NCBI GenBank assembly: GCA_027365315.1
Contig: DAHXNQ010000072.1
Coordinates: 1-38,653 of the forward strand
DNA from: Rhabdochlamydiaceae bacterium
GTDB taxonomy: Bacteria > Chlamydiota > Chlamydiia > Chlamydiales > Rhabdochlamydiaceae
DNA length: 38,653 bases
Direction: 5' to 3'
Position 1 is the first letter of the stretch, and the number at the start of each line of letters is the position of its first letter. Positions 8,726 through 17,495 of this stretch are shown in pieces. Made by a program: the position numbers and the translations under genes. The notes below the pieces were generated by a model that did not search any database, had not been told where the DNA came from, and saw only the letters and a program-made list of their open reading frames with translations.

Positions 8726-11700
8726 CTAGAAGCCGTAGCCAATCTGTAGGTTGACCTGCTGATCCTGGTAGTTGGCATTGAACTCACCGCCGTAGAAAAG
8801 CGAGAAAGAACAGCGATCGTTGCACATCCAGGTGGTGATCCCCACCAGCGGAGCCACTAATGTGCGGCTCGGCTTCAGACCATGCACGGTGAACTCACAC
8901 GCCTCATGCCCCTTCATCGTGGCCTGGAAGCTGCTTCCCAAGAAGCGCTCTTCGCGCATTACGGCAACCTGTGCTGAAGGAATCCACTTGGTCTTAGCCC
9001 AAACGTAGCACTTCGCAACCCCTAGACCCAGCGATGCTCGGAGGAGGTCGGTGTTGGAAGATTTCACCAGAAGGTCGATGCTCTGTGCACCCGCCTCTTC
9101 GAAACTGCCCTGATGCAGGTAATAGTACTCAAGCGTCGCGAAGGGAGAAATCTCTACACCTCCTGCATGGAAGAGAGCGCCGCCGCTGAGATAGCCACCC
9201 ACCTCGCCACCGCCAAAATCGGCAGTCGCCTCACGACTGATCACAATACCACCCAGGATGGGCGTACCCAGACGGATGTTCCTCTTCTCTGCGTAATGGT
9301 TGTAGGCACCTAGCAGCGCTCCATTCACGAAAAACTGGTCACTAAACCAGGTTGCGTAGAGCATACCGTAAAAGCTCTGTACTGTTCCCTTGCCAAGGTC
9401 CTGATTCCAATCCACCGCACTGTAGGTGTAGGCAGTTCCAAGACCCAGGTAGAGGTTTTTATGAACTGCATAGTCCATGCCCAGCAAAGCTCCGCCTGTA
9501 TCAGCATGGAAGCCGCTCTCTCTCTGGTAGTGCGCTTGGTGCATAAAGTCGCCCCAGGCATCGCCCCACAGAGTCAGCCTCTTCTTCTTATCCGAATCGC
9601 GTATGCAGGCAGCAAGGTAGAGGGACTGAGCTCGCAGATTGAACGCCTGGTTCACCTGCATGCTGTTGTTCTCTTGTACGATCGACATCCCCTTCAGGTG
9701 GGAAGGCTGCAGCTGCAGCAGCTCGCTGTTAAGCGCCTCAATATTTTCAGCCAGCAGCAGCACTCCGAAAATATTTGCAAGATCGCTACCTGGTGCAAGG
9801 GGCAAAGCGTTGTCTAGGCAGACGGACACCGCCTGTGCATTGGGGCTTAGATCGCCCCCCAGAGTCGAGAAGGGCACAACCTGTGTCAGCAGGACCACCT
9901 CGGTGGGCGCCCCAGCCGGTAGGTATTCAACTTCAAAGCCAAGAAGGAGGAAGGGGCTGTTTACATTAGAAAAGGTGCCGGAAACACCGAGTGCATCCTG
10001 CATAATAACAAATGTGCTTTGAGGAGAGTAGAGACCGGGATCGGGCTGCAGACTCAGTGTAACGCCATTGGGAATGGTGACCGACGAAGCTGTCACAATT
10101 GTATTGCTCGCCGTACTGGGGTTGAGCTCCACATAGTAGGTCGAGCCAGGCATAAATGTGAGAGATCCCACCGTGATGGTACCAACCGAGTTTCCTGGAG
10201 AGAGGGTACCGCCCGAGTTGACTACCACACTGTTTGTGACTGTACCAGCGCCGGCTAGGACCGCTCCAGTCTCCACCACGATGTCCGAACCGGTTAGAGT
10301 GGTATTGACGTGCAGACGCCCATCGAGGACGGTGGTGAGTCCCGAGTAGGGGCAGGTTCCCATCAGGTCAAGCTTACCAGCGCCATCCTTCACCAGATGC
10401 CCAAGTCCCGTTCCATTACCTGTTGACGTGACTGTGTAACCAGAGGCGATATTGAGCACGCCCCCATCCAGATTATTGATGGCGAACGAGCGTCCTGTAG
10501 TCATGGTCTCGTTGAGGATCAGGGTACCACCATTCTGAAGAATGATGTGCCCAGTTCCCATCTGAGCGCCATTCGCGATATTCACAACACCATCCTGGAT
10601 CGAAAGAGTACCGGTAAAGTTGTTCAGCCCCTCTAGGGTCAGTGTACCGCTACCCTCTTTGATCACATTGCCCCCCGAACCACCGCCCAGCCCGCCATCC
10701 TGAATCACACCACTCCAGGTGGTAGAGGCGCTGGTTCCAAGTGTTAGGGTGGAAGAGCCTACTGAAATGGTGCCGAAACCGTCTAAAAGATCTTGGATGG
10801 TCGCGCTGGCCACCTGACTGACATCGAAAGTGCCATTGACAGTTAGGCTGGTGCTGGTTGCAATCGCTCCCGCTGGAGAGGCCAGCGCCAGCGTACCCGA
10901 GGAGATGGTGGTTGCCCCAGTGTAGAGGTTGGTTCCCCCCAGTTGGAATATACTGCTACCAGAATAGATAAGATTTCCACTTCCACTAATCACCCCATCA
11001 AACGTGGTGGGGGAGCTGCCATTCAAAGTCAGAGTGGCCGATCCAAGTGTCACATCGCCGAGGCCGGTCAGAGAGGCTATCGTGTCATTAAAATTGTTTA
11101 GATCGAATGTTGCACCTGCTGCCACAGAAACCGCTGACGAGGGCACTGCTCCTGCTACCCCCATCTGTAGTGTACCCAGATTGATGGTGGTGGGACCGCT
11201 GTAGGTATTCACCCCGGTCAGTGTGAAGGTGCCTGCTCCACCCTTAGTTAAACCACCAAACTCACTGATCACACCAGAAAATGTATCGGCCGAGCTGTTA
11301 TTCACAGTTAGAGTGGCCGACCCAAGCACCACTTCACCCGAGCCGGTCAGACTGGGGAGAGTGAGATTAAAACTATTCAGATCAAGTATGGCATTCACTG
11401 CCACAGAGAGCGCTGTTGCAGGGACTGCACTCGCTGCGCCCATCTGCAGCGTACCGCCCTGGATTGCGGTGGGGCCGCTGTAGCTGTTCACTCCACTCAG
11501 CGTCAGAATACCGCTACCCGCTTTTGTCACCCCACCACCGGTGCTACTGATGATGCCGGAGAAGAGATTCGAGCTGTTATTCCCACCTACTGTGAGAGTG
11601 GCTGTCTCGAGAGTGACGCTACCCGCGCCCGCCAGGCTGCCGATCACCTGATTGAAATTGTTGAGATCGAGCACCGCTCCGCCCGAGACTGTCACCGTAC

Positions 11701-14700
11701 TGGCGTTAGAGAAGGCGTTAACCACTCCAGCCTGTAGAGTTCCTGCGCTGACAAGAGTGGGGCCACTGTTATCGACGCTACCGCTAAGAGTGAAGGTGCT
11801 GCTGCCCATTTTTGTGAGGCCGCCGCTGCCGGTCATCGAACCCGAGAAGTTAGTCGAGCTGTTGTTGCCACCTGTTGTGAGGGTGCCGCTTCCCAGTGTG
11901 ACACTCCCCGCGCCCGCCAAGCTACCGATGGTCTGGCTAAAACTGTTCAGATTGACTAGAGCTCCACCCGCCACAGTGACAGCACTTGCAGGGGCAAAGC
12001 TTCCTACTGCACCTCCCTGGAGAGTGCCTAAAGAGACGGTAGTAGCACCGGTATAGCTATTTGTTCCGCTGAGGGTTAGTAGAACGCCACCCGACAGAAT
12101 CAGACCGCCTGTGCCGCCTATTCCCCCTGCAAAAAGCTCTGTCGACGAGCCGGTGATATTCAGACTGTTCGCACCCAGGGTGACTATACTGCCACTCACG
12201 CCACTCAATGCAGTGATCAGTGCATTTCCTGTAGCTGCTGTAATATTAAAGGTAGCGCCCGCACTGGTGAGACTGAGGCCGGTGCTGGCTGCAATCGAGC
12301 TCGCGCCCGAAAGATCGAGTGTGCCTTCAGAAACGATTGTGGCTCCACTATAGCTCTCTGTTGCAGTTAAAATAAGGGTGCCTAAGCCCGCTTTAGTCAG
12401 CGAACCTGCTCCGCTTACAAGACCCGATACCGTACCAGTCCCTCCATCCACCTGCACTGTGGCAGCGGCGTTCAACGTCAGGGTGCGCGCTGTCGAAAAG
12501 CCGGTGGTCATATCAAGTGTACTGGCTCCGGAAAAGGTGACTCCCCCTCCCGCAGTGCCCAAGTTGTCGTCTAAAGAGACCTGAAGGATACCGGCGTTGA
12601 TGGTGGTGGTAGCATAGCTGTTGACACCACTTAAACTTAAGGTTCCGGAGCCAGATTTGGTCAGCCCACTACCTCCGCTGATGGCGCCCGACCAGGTGAC
12701 CGTTTGTGATGGATCGACCTGAAAGGTCGCCGCAGCATTCAGCGTGGTAGGACGAGCCGAGGAGGTAAACGAACCGGTCAGTTCGAGAGTGCTGACGCCA
12801 GAGAAGGTGAGAGAACCAGCGCTTGCACCGAGGTTCGCATCACTGCCAATTTGCAGAGTGCCGGCGTTGATGGTGGTGCTGGCGTAGCTGTTCAGACCAT
12901 TCAAGGCCAAAATCCCGCTGCCTGTTTTGGTAAGCGAGCTTCCTCCGCCGATAAGACCTGCCCAGGTGACAGTTTGCGCTGGATCCACCTGGATTGTAGC
13001 CGCCGCATTCAGAGTGGTGGAACGAGCCGAGGAGGTGAACGAGCCGGTCAGCTCGAGAGTGCTGACGCCAGAAAAGGTGAGAGAACTACCACTCCCACCA
13101 AGAGCCGTATCACTGCCAATTTGTAGGGTACCGGCGCTGATGATGGTACCGCCCAAGTAACTGTTACCGTTGGAGAGTGCCAGTGTAGCCGCCCCGCTCT
13201 TGATAAGCGAACCCCCTCCACTCACTAGACCAGATAGTGTGCCCATTCCTGCATCCACCTGCACTGTGCCCGCAGCATTCAGTGCCACGGCACGCGCTGT
13301 CGAAAATCCAGTTGTCATCTCGAGAGTACCCACCCCTGAAAAGGTGATTCCTCCCGCTGCAGCGCCCAGGTTGCCATCTGCCGAAACCTGAAGGGTACCG
13401 CCACTGATTGTGGTACCTCCCAAGTAGCTATTGCTACTATCGGAGAGCGCTAGCGTAGCCACTCCGCTCTTGGTGAGTGAGCCCGCTCCACTCACTAGAC
13501 CCGACAGCATGCCCGTTCCTGTATCCACCTCTACTGTGCCGGCTGCATTCAGCGTCACCGAACGGGCGGTTGAAAAACCGGTTGTCATATCGAGAGTACC
13601 AGCTCCGGTGAAGCTGATCCCCCCGCCCGCGGCACCCAAGTTGCTATCTACCGAAACCTGAAGAGTACCGGCATTGATGGCGGTACCACCGGAGTAGTTA
13701 TTACCGCTATTGGAGAGCATAAGCGTGGCAGCGCCGCCCTTAGTCAAGGGGCCGGTGCCACTCACTAAACCAGAGATCGTACCGGTACCTGCATCCACCT
13801 CGAGGGTATCGGCACCACCCAGTATCACTGCGCGCGTTGTCGCAAAACCGGTGGTCATATCGAGAGTGCCCACTCCGGTGAAGGTGATCGCATCCCCTGC
13901 AGTGCCCAGGTTGTTATCTGCTGCAACCTGCAGCGTACCGGCGCTGATGGTGGTGCCCGCATAGCTGTTGACACCGCTTAACGCTAAGACCCCTGTCCCC
14001 GCTTTGGTCAGCCCACTACCTCCACTAATGACACCTGCCCAGGTGACAACTTGCAACGGATCGACCTGAAGGGTTGCCGCGGCATTCAGGGTGGTGGGTC
14101 GCGCTGAAGAGACAAACGAGCCGGTCAGTTCAAGGGTACTTGCACCGGAGAAGGTCAGAGTGCCTCCGCTCACACCAAGGTCCGAATCGCTACTAATTTG
14201 TAAGGTACCGGCATTGATGGTCGTGGTTGCATAGCTATTGATACCGCTTAAGCCCAAGATCCCTGTACCAGTTTTAGTGAGCCCGCTGCCACCGCTGATA
14301 ACACCTGCCCAGGTAACCGTTTGTGATGGATCCACCTGAATTGTAGCGGCAGCATTCAGAGTGGTGGGACGCGTGGAGGAGGTGAACGAGCCGGTCAGTT
14401 CGAGGGTGCTGACGCCAGCAAAGGTGACAAAGCCGCTGACCGCTCCGAGATTGGCATCACTGCCAATTTGTAGTGTACCGGCATCGATAATCGTACCGGC
14501 ATAGCTGTTGATATCAGTTAAGCTCAAAATCCCTGTGCCCGCTTTGGTGAGCGTGTTGGCACCACTGATCGGACCATTCCAGATGACAGTTTGTGATGGA
14601 TCGACATCGAGCAGGAAGGCAGCGCCCGAGTTCAGATTGATAGGGCGTAACGTAGAGGCGAATGAACCAAGAAACTCAAGAATCCCGTTACCAGAGAAGA

Positions 14701-16741
14701 TGACTGTGCCACTATTCGTCCCTAAGTTCGCATCGGTCGTGATCTGCAGGGTACCGTTCGAGATGATTGTGCCGCCATGATAGCTATTACCCGTGTTAGA
14801 GAGTAGCAGCGTACCAGCGCCAGCTTTGCTGAACGAACTGGTTCCACTCACCAGACCCGATAAAGTGCCGGTTCCCGCATCCACCTGCACGGTCCCCACA
14901 GCATTCAGTACTACAGGACGCGCCGTAGCAAAACCGGTGCTCATCTCGAGAGTACCCAGCCCATTAAAGGTGATCCCTCCCAGTATGTTGCCAAGTTGGC
15001 CATCTGCCGTGAGCTGAAGAACACCAGCGTTGATCGAAGTGCCGCCCGCGTAGCTGTTGCTACTATTGGAGAGTACAAGCACAGCAGAGCCTTGCTTATC
15101 CAACGAGCCAGGTCCACTCACTAGACCCGACAGTGTACCGATTCCCGCGTCCACCTTCACCGCACCAGCGGCGTTCAACACCACTGCACGCGCAGTAGTG
15201 AAGCCGGTCGTCATATCAAGTGAGCCCGCTCCACTGAAGGTGATCGTTCCGGCTGCATTACCGAGGATACTATCTGCCGCAACCTGAAGAGTCCCACTGT
15301 TGATTATAGTGTTGGTATAGCTGTTACTGGTGTTGGTGAGTGCAAGGGTGGCTACGCCACTGCTGGTCAGCGAGCCCGCCCCACTAATCAGGCCCGACAC
15401 TGTTCCTGTCCCCACATCCACCTGCACTGTGCCATTGGCATTCAGCACCAAGGCGCGCGCTGTGGAAAAACCGACAAGCATATCAAGAGTCCCCACCCCA
15501 CTAAAGGTGATAGCCCCCGCTACGTTACCAAGGGCGCTATCGAGTGCAGCCTCAACGACACCAGCGTTGATGATGGTGCTGGCGTAGCTATTCAGGCCGC
15601 TCAGGTGCAGAGTTCCGGCGCCAGTTTTGGTCAACGCGCTTCCTCCGCTGATGTTACCCCCCCAGATGACAGTCTGTAGAGAATCAACCTGAAACGTAGC
15701 GACAGCATTGAGAACTGTGGGACGAGAGGGAGAGGTGAATGAGCCGGTCAGCTCGAGAGTGCTGGCTCCTGCGAAGGTGAGAAGACCACTGCTTGCGCCT
15801 AGCCCCGCATCACTGCCAATTTGCAGGGTACCTGCATTGATTGTGGTTCCACCTGTATAGCTATTGTTACCTAACAGAGCCACGGCACCACTTCCCTGCT
15901 TAACAAGAGCTCCACCCACCCCCTGGATGGTCGCCTGCATGATGGTGCTGTTGGCGGTACCAAAGGTTAAGGCATTAGAGCCCAACACCACGACACCCAA
16001 AACAGAATCGGTAAAATCCTGGATTGTTGTACCAGAGGTGAGTGCGCTGATATCGAAGGTGCCATCGACAATCACTGAGCTACTGCTGCTAATGGATGCG
16101 CCACCAAGAAGGTTACCCAGGGCAAGCGTCCCGGAGGCAATGGTAGTTGGCCCCGTGTAGCTGTTAACGTTCTGTAGCGTCAGAGTGCCGCTGCCTGCAT
16201 AGGCAAGACCGCCGCTTCCGCTGATCACACCTTCACAACTTGTAACCTCGGAGCCCACCACCTGAAGGGTGTTGCCACCCAAAACGATCAGGTTGGAACT
16301 GGCTTGGCTAACTAGATTTTGTACAATGACTGTTCCCGTCGAACCGCTGATATTGAAGGTGGCAGTACCAGTAGTGAGTGTCAGACCATTCGCAGCGTTA
16401 CCAGAGGGAAGAGAGCCTCCTAGAGACATAAGCAACGTCGTGTTGGCATTGATGACGGTAGCTCCCTGGTAGGAGTTCACTCCGGTCATGATCAATGACC
16501 CGCCACCGCTGATCTGCACCCCTCCCGAACCGCTGATGACACCTGATAAGGTGACAGGAGCGCCTAAGATGTTAAATTGATGTGTATTCGTGGTAGCGGT
16601 GATATTGCGCGATGAGGAGAGTGCCGTTCCATTCGTGAATGCCAGTGTGTCAAAGGTGGGCGCAGCATTGAAAATGACCGGCCCAGCAAAGGGCCCTAAA
16701 TTATGGTCGGTAGAAATCTGAACGGTGACGCCACCATTCAA
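8726..16741 (-). CDS. giant autotransporter (PATR / autotransporter-associated beta-strand repeats plus C-terminal beta-barrel), frame-disconnected from its signal peptide
   Basis: About 2,670 aa of NSYxGxTTINxGTLQ.../SGLTKxGxGTLxLSG repeats. The C-terminal barrel domain is KKRLTLWGDAWGDFM...LLGMDYAVHKNLYLGLGTAYTYS... ending in the aromatic LQIGYGF. The ORF-track start is TTG at 16741; the sequence remains in the same frame upstream to the G9 tract. Confidence 0.92.
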   Translation of the reverse strand: MNGGVTVQISTDHNLGPFAGPVIFNAAPTFDTLAFTNGTALSSSRNITATTNTHQFNILGAPVTLSGVISGSGGVQISGGGSLIMTGVNSYQGATVINANTTLLMSLGGSLPSGNAANGLTLTTGTATFNISGSTGTVIVQNLVSQASSNLIVLGGNTLQVVGSEVTSCEGVISGSGGLAYAGSGTLTLQNVNSYTGPTTIASGTLALGNLLGGASISSSSSVIVDGTFDISALTSGTTIQDFTDSVLGVVVLGSNALTFGTANSTIMQATIQGVGGALVKQGSGAVALLGNNSYTGGTTINAGTLQIGSDAGLGASSGLLTFAGASTLELTGSFTSPSRPTVLNAVATFQVDSLQTVIWGGNISGGSALTKTGAGTLHLSGLNSYASTIINAGVVEAALDSALGNVAGAITFSGVGTLDMLVGFSTARALVLNANGTVQVDVGTGTVSGLISGAGSLTSSGVATLALTNTSNSYTNTIINSGTLQVAADSILGNAAGTITFSGAGSLDMTTGFTTARAVVLNAAGAVKVDAGIGTLSGLVSGPGSLDKQGSAVLVLSNSSNSYAGGTSINAGVLQLTADGQLGNILGGITFNGLGTLEMSTGFATARPVVLNAVGTVQVDAGTGTLSGLVSGTSSFSKAGAGTLLLSNTGNSYHGGTIISNGTLQITTDANLGTNSGTVIFSGNGILEFLGSFASTLRPINLNSGAAFLLDVDPSQTVIWNGPISGANTLTKAGTGILSLTDINSYAGTIIDAGTLQIGSDANLGAVSGFVTFAGVSTLELTGSFTSSTRPTTLNAAATIQVDPSQTVTWAGVISGGSGLTKTGTGILGLSGINSYATTTINAGTLQISSDSDLGVSGGTLTFSGASTLELTGSFVSSARPTTLNAAATLQVDPLQVVTWAGVISGGSGLTKAGTGVLALSGVNSYAGTTISAGTLQVAADNNLGTAGDAITFTGVGTLDMTTGFATTRAVILGGADTLEVDAGTGTISGLVSGTGPLTKGGAATLMLSNSGNNYSGGTAINAGTLQVSVDSNLGAAGGGISFTGAGTLDMTTGFSTARSVTLNAAGTVEVDTGTGMLSGLVSGAGSLTKSGVATLALSDSSNSYLGGTTISGGTLQVSADGNLGAAAGGITFSGVGTLEMTTGFSTARAVALNAAGTVQVDAGMGTLSGLVSGGGSLIKSGAATLALSNGNSYLGGTIISAGTLQIGSDTALGGSGSSLTFSGVSTLELTGSFTSSARSTTLNAAATIQVDPAQTVTWAGLIGGGSSLTKTGSGILALNGLNSYASTTINAGTLQIGSDANLGASAGSLTFSGVSTLELTGSFTSSARPTTLNAAATFQVDPSQTVTWSGAISGGSGLTKSGSGTLSLSGVNSYATTTINAGILQVSLDDNLGTAGGGVTFSGASTLDMTTGFSTARTLTLNAAATVQVDGGTGTVSGLVSGAGSLTKAGLGTLILTATESYSGATIVSEGTLDLSGASSIAASTGLSLTSAGATFNITAATGNALITALSGVSGSIVTLGANSLNITGSSTELFAGGIGGTGGLILSGGVLLTLSGTNSYTGATTVSLGTLQGGAVGSFAPASAVTVAGGALVNLNSFSQTIGSLAGAGSVTLGSGTLTTGGNNSSTNFSGSMTGSGGLTKMGSSTFTLSGSVDNSGPTLVSAGTLQAGVVNAFSNASTVTVSGGAVLDLNNFNQVIGSLAGAGSVTLETATLTVGGNNSSNLFSGIISSTGGGVTKAGSGILTLSGVNSYSGPTAIQGGTLQMGAASAVPATALSVAVNAILDLNSFNLTLPSLTGSGEVVLGSATLTVNNSSADTFSGVISEFGGLTKGGAGTFTLTGVNTYSGPTTINLGTLQMGVAGAVPSSAVSVAAGATFDLNNFNDTIASLTGLGDVTLGSATLTLNGSSPTTFDGVISGSGNLIYSGSSIFQLGGTNLYTGATTISSGTLALASPAGAIATSTSLTVNGTFDVSQVASATIQDLLDGFGTISVGSSTLTLGTSASTTWSGVIQDGGLGGGSGGNVIKEGSGTLTLEGLNNFTGTLSIQDGVVNIANGAQMGTGHIILQNGGTLILNETMTTGRSFAINNLDGGVLNIASGYTVTSTGNGTGLGHLVKDGAGKLDLMGTCPYSGLTTVLDGRLHVNTTLTGSDIVVETGAVLAGAGTVTNSVVVNSGGTLSPGNSVGTITVGSLTFMPGSTYYVELNPSTASNTIVTASSVTIPNGVTLSLQPDPGLYSPQSTFVIMQDALGVSGTFSNVNSPFLLLGFEVEYLPAGAPTEVVLLTQVVPFSTLGGDLSPNAQAVSVCLDNALPLAPGSDLANIFGVLLLAENIEALNSELLQLQPSHLKGMSIVQENNSMQVNQAFNLRAQSLYLAACIRDSDKKKRLTLWGDAWGDFMHQAHYQRESGFHADTGGALLGMDYAVHKNLYLGLGTAYTYSAVDWNQDLGKGTVQSFYGMLYATWFSDQFFVNGALLGAYNHYAEKRNIRLGTPILGGIVISREATADFGGGEVGGYLSGGALFHAGGVEISPFATLEYYYLHQGSFEEAGAQSIDLLVKSSNTDLLRASLGLGVAKCYVWAKTKWIPSAQVAVMREERFLGSSFQATMKGHEACEFTVHGLKPSRTLVAPLVGITTWMCNDRCSFSLFYGGEFNANYQDQQVNLQIGYGF
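10930..12065 (-). repeat. Four tandem type-C passenger modules (~93-96 aa)
   Basis: Repeated SVxxxAxxDLNxFNxTIxSLxGxGxVxLGSATLTxxxxSxxxFSGVIS units in the 2671-aa ORF. Confidence 0.8.
12359..15865 (-). repeat. Array of 13 tandem passenger modules of ~90 aa (~270 bp), two subtypes A and B
   Basis: Subtype A: ...STLELTGSFTSSARPTTLNAAATxQVDPSQTVTWAGVISGGSGLTK. Subtype B: ...GTLDMTTGFSTARAVxLNAAGTVQVDAGTGTLSGLVSGAGSLTK. By reading, the order is A BBB AAA BBB AA B. Confidence 0.88.
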
Positions 16742-16803
16742 CTGCGTCCCCCCACTATAGGTGTTGACTCCACTCAGAACGAGAACATCGGTAGGGCTAC
16801 CCG

Positions 16804-17325
16804 TTACGCTAATCCCCCCCCCGCATCGCTAATGAGCCCGCTGAGTGTTAATAGGGTGCCTGTTGCCGTCGAGCAGTTGATTTGCAACGTTTGAGTAGGT
16901 GAGGTCATTGCTATCGGGGCGGAGATGGTTGCATTAACAGGTATGGAACCGGGGGTAAGGGTGGTGATGCTTGGATTACCGGAGATAGCTAGAAAGGTAA
17001 GCGAGTCACCCGCAAGAGAGGGATTGATGGTGTAGTTGCTGCCTGTAGTGCTGCAGTTGATCGTCAACTGCTGCAGAACTAAGGGCGCGCCATTGGCAAG
17101 GTTGACAGTCTGATTTCCCAACAGGCCGCTACCAAAGAGTGCAGTGTCGCCTCCTGTTAGAGTCTGACCTGGAAAGGTTGCTGGACTCCAGTTGGACGAA
17201 GTGGTCCAGGTCTGGGTACCTGCCGCTGTCGGCACCCATGTACCGTTGATCACAGCATGACACAACTGCGGACAGCAGACCGCTCCTAACGACAACCAAC
17301 GTAGCCATCTCTTTTTCATAGACAC
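16804..17325 (-). CDS. N-terminal portion of the same autotransporter: signal peptide and first beta-strand repeat, truncated at poly-G
   Basis: MSMKKRWLRWLSLGAVCCPQLCHA is a signal peptide, followed by the PATR-type start TWTTSSNWSPATFPG. The reading frame stops 3 codons after the G9 tract (..SDAGGGLA*). Confidence 0.85.
   Translation of the reverse strand: MSMKKRWLRWLSLGAVCCPQLCHAVINGTWVPTAAGTQTWTTSSNWSPATFPGQTLTGGDTALFGSGLLGNQTVNLANGAPLVLQQLTINCSTTGSNYTINPSLAGDSLTFLAISGNPSITTLTPGSIPVNATISAPIAMTSPTQTLQINCSTATGTLLTLSGLISDAGGGLA
16814..16822 (-). repeat. poly-G(9) homopolymer (coding strand), putative phase-variation tract
   Basis: + strand aatCCCCCCCCCgcatcg. One added G (or two lost) joins 16804..17325 to 8726..16741 in a single frame. 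Confidence 0.9.
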
Positions 17326-17495
17326 CCCTAGCCTTTGAGCTAACCCTATGGGCGTGGAGCGCCGAATAGCAAGTTATTTATTTTCAAAAAGAAAAATAAA
17401 TTTACAAAAAACTAAAAAATCTAGACACTTAAGCATAAATAATTTTTTGCAACACCCTTCTTGGCTAGCTGTTGACTCCAAAATGATTTGCATAA

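Noticed and set aside
9352-10022. Several + strand ORFs opposite the autotransporter barrel domain
   Set aside because: Antisense to a well-supported beta-barrel coding region; no coherent domain.
10019-16894. Series of + strand ORFs of 62-134 aa (e.g. MESASVAAPLLISEPPPLTRPDSVPIPASTCTVPAAFSATARAVENPVVISRVPTPEKV...) that look like a repeat family
   Set aside because: They are exact antisense shadows of the repetitive autotransporter modules. Their apparent similarity comes from the sense-strand repeats, and none has independent coding evidence.
17326-17495. AT-rich gap upstream of the autotransporter as a regulatory RNA or promoter element
   Set aside because: It probably contains the autotransporter promoter, but no specific -35/-10 or conserved structure could be assigned with confidence.
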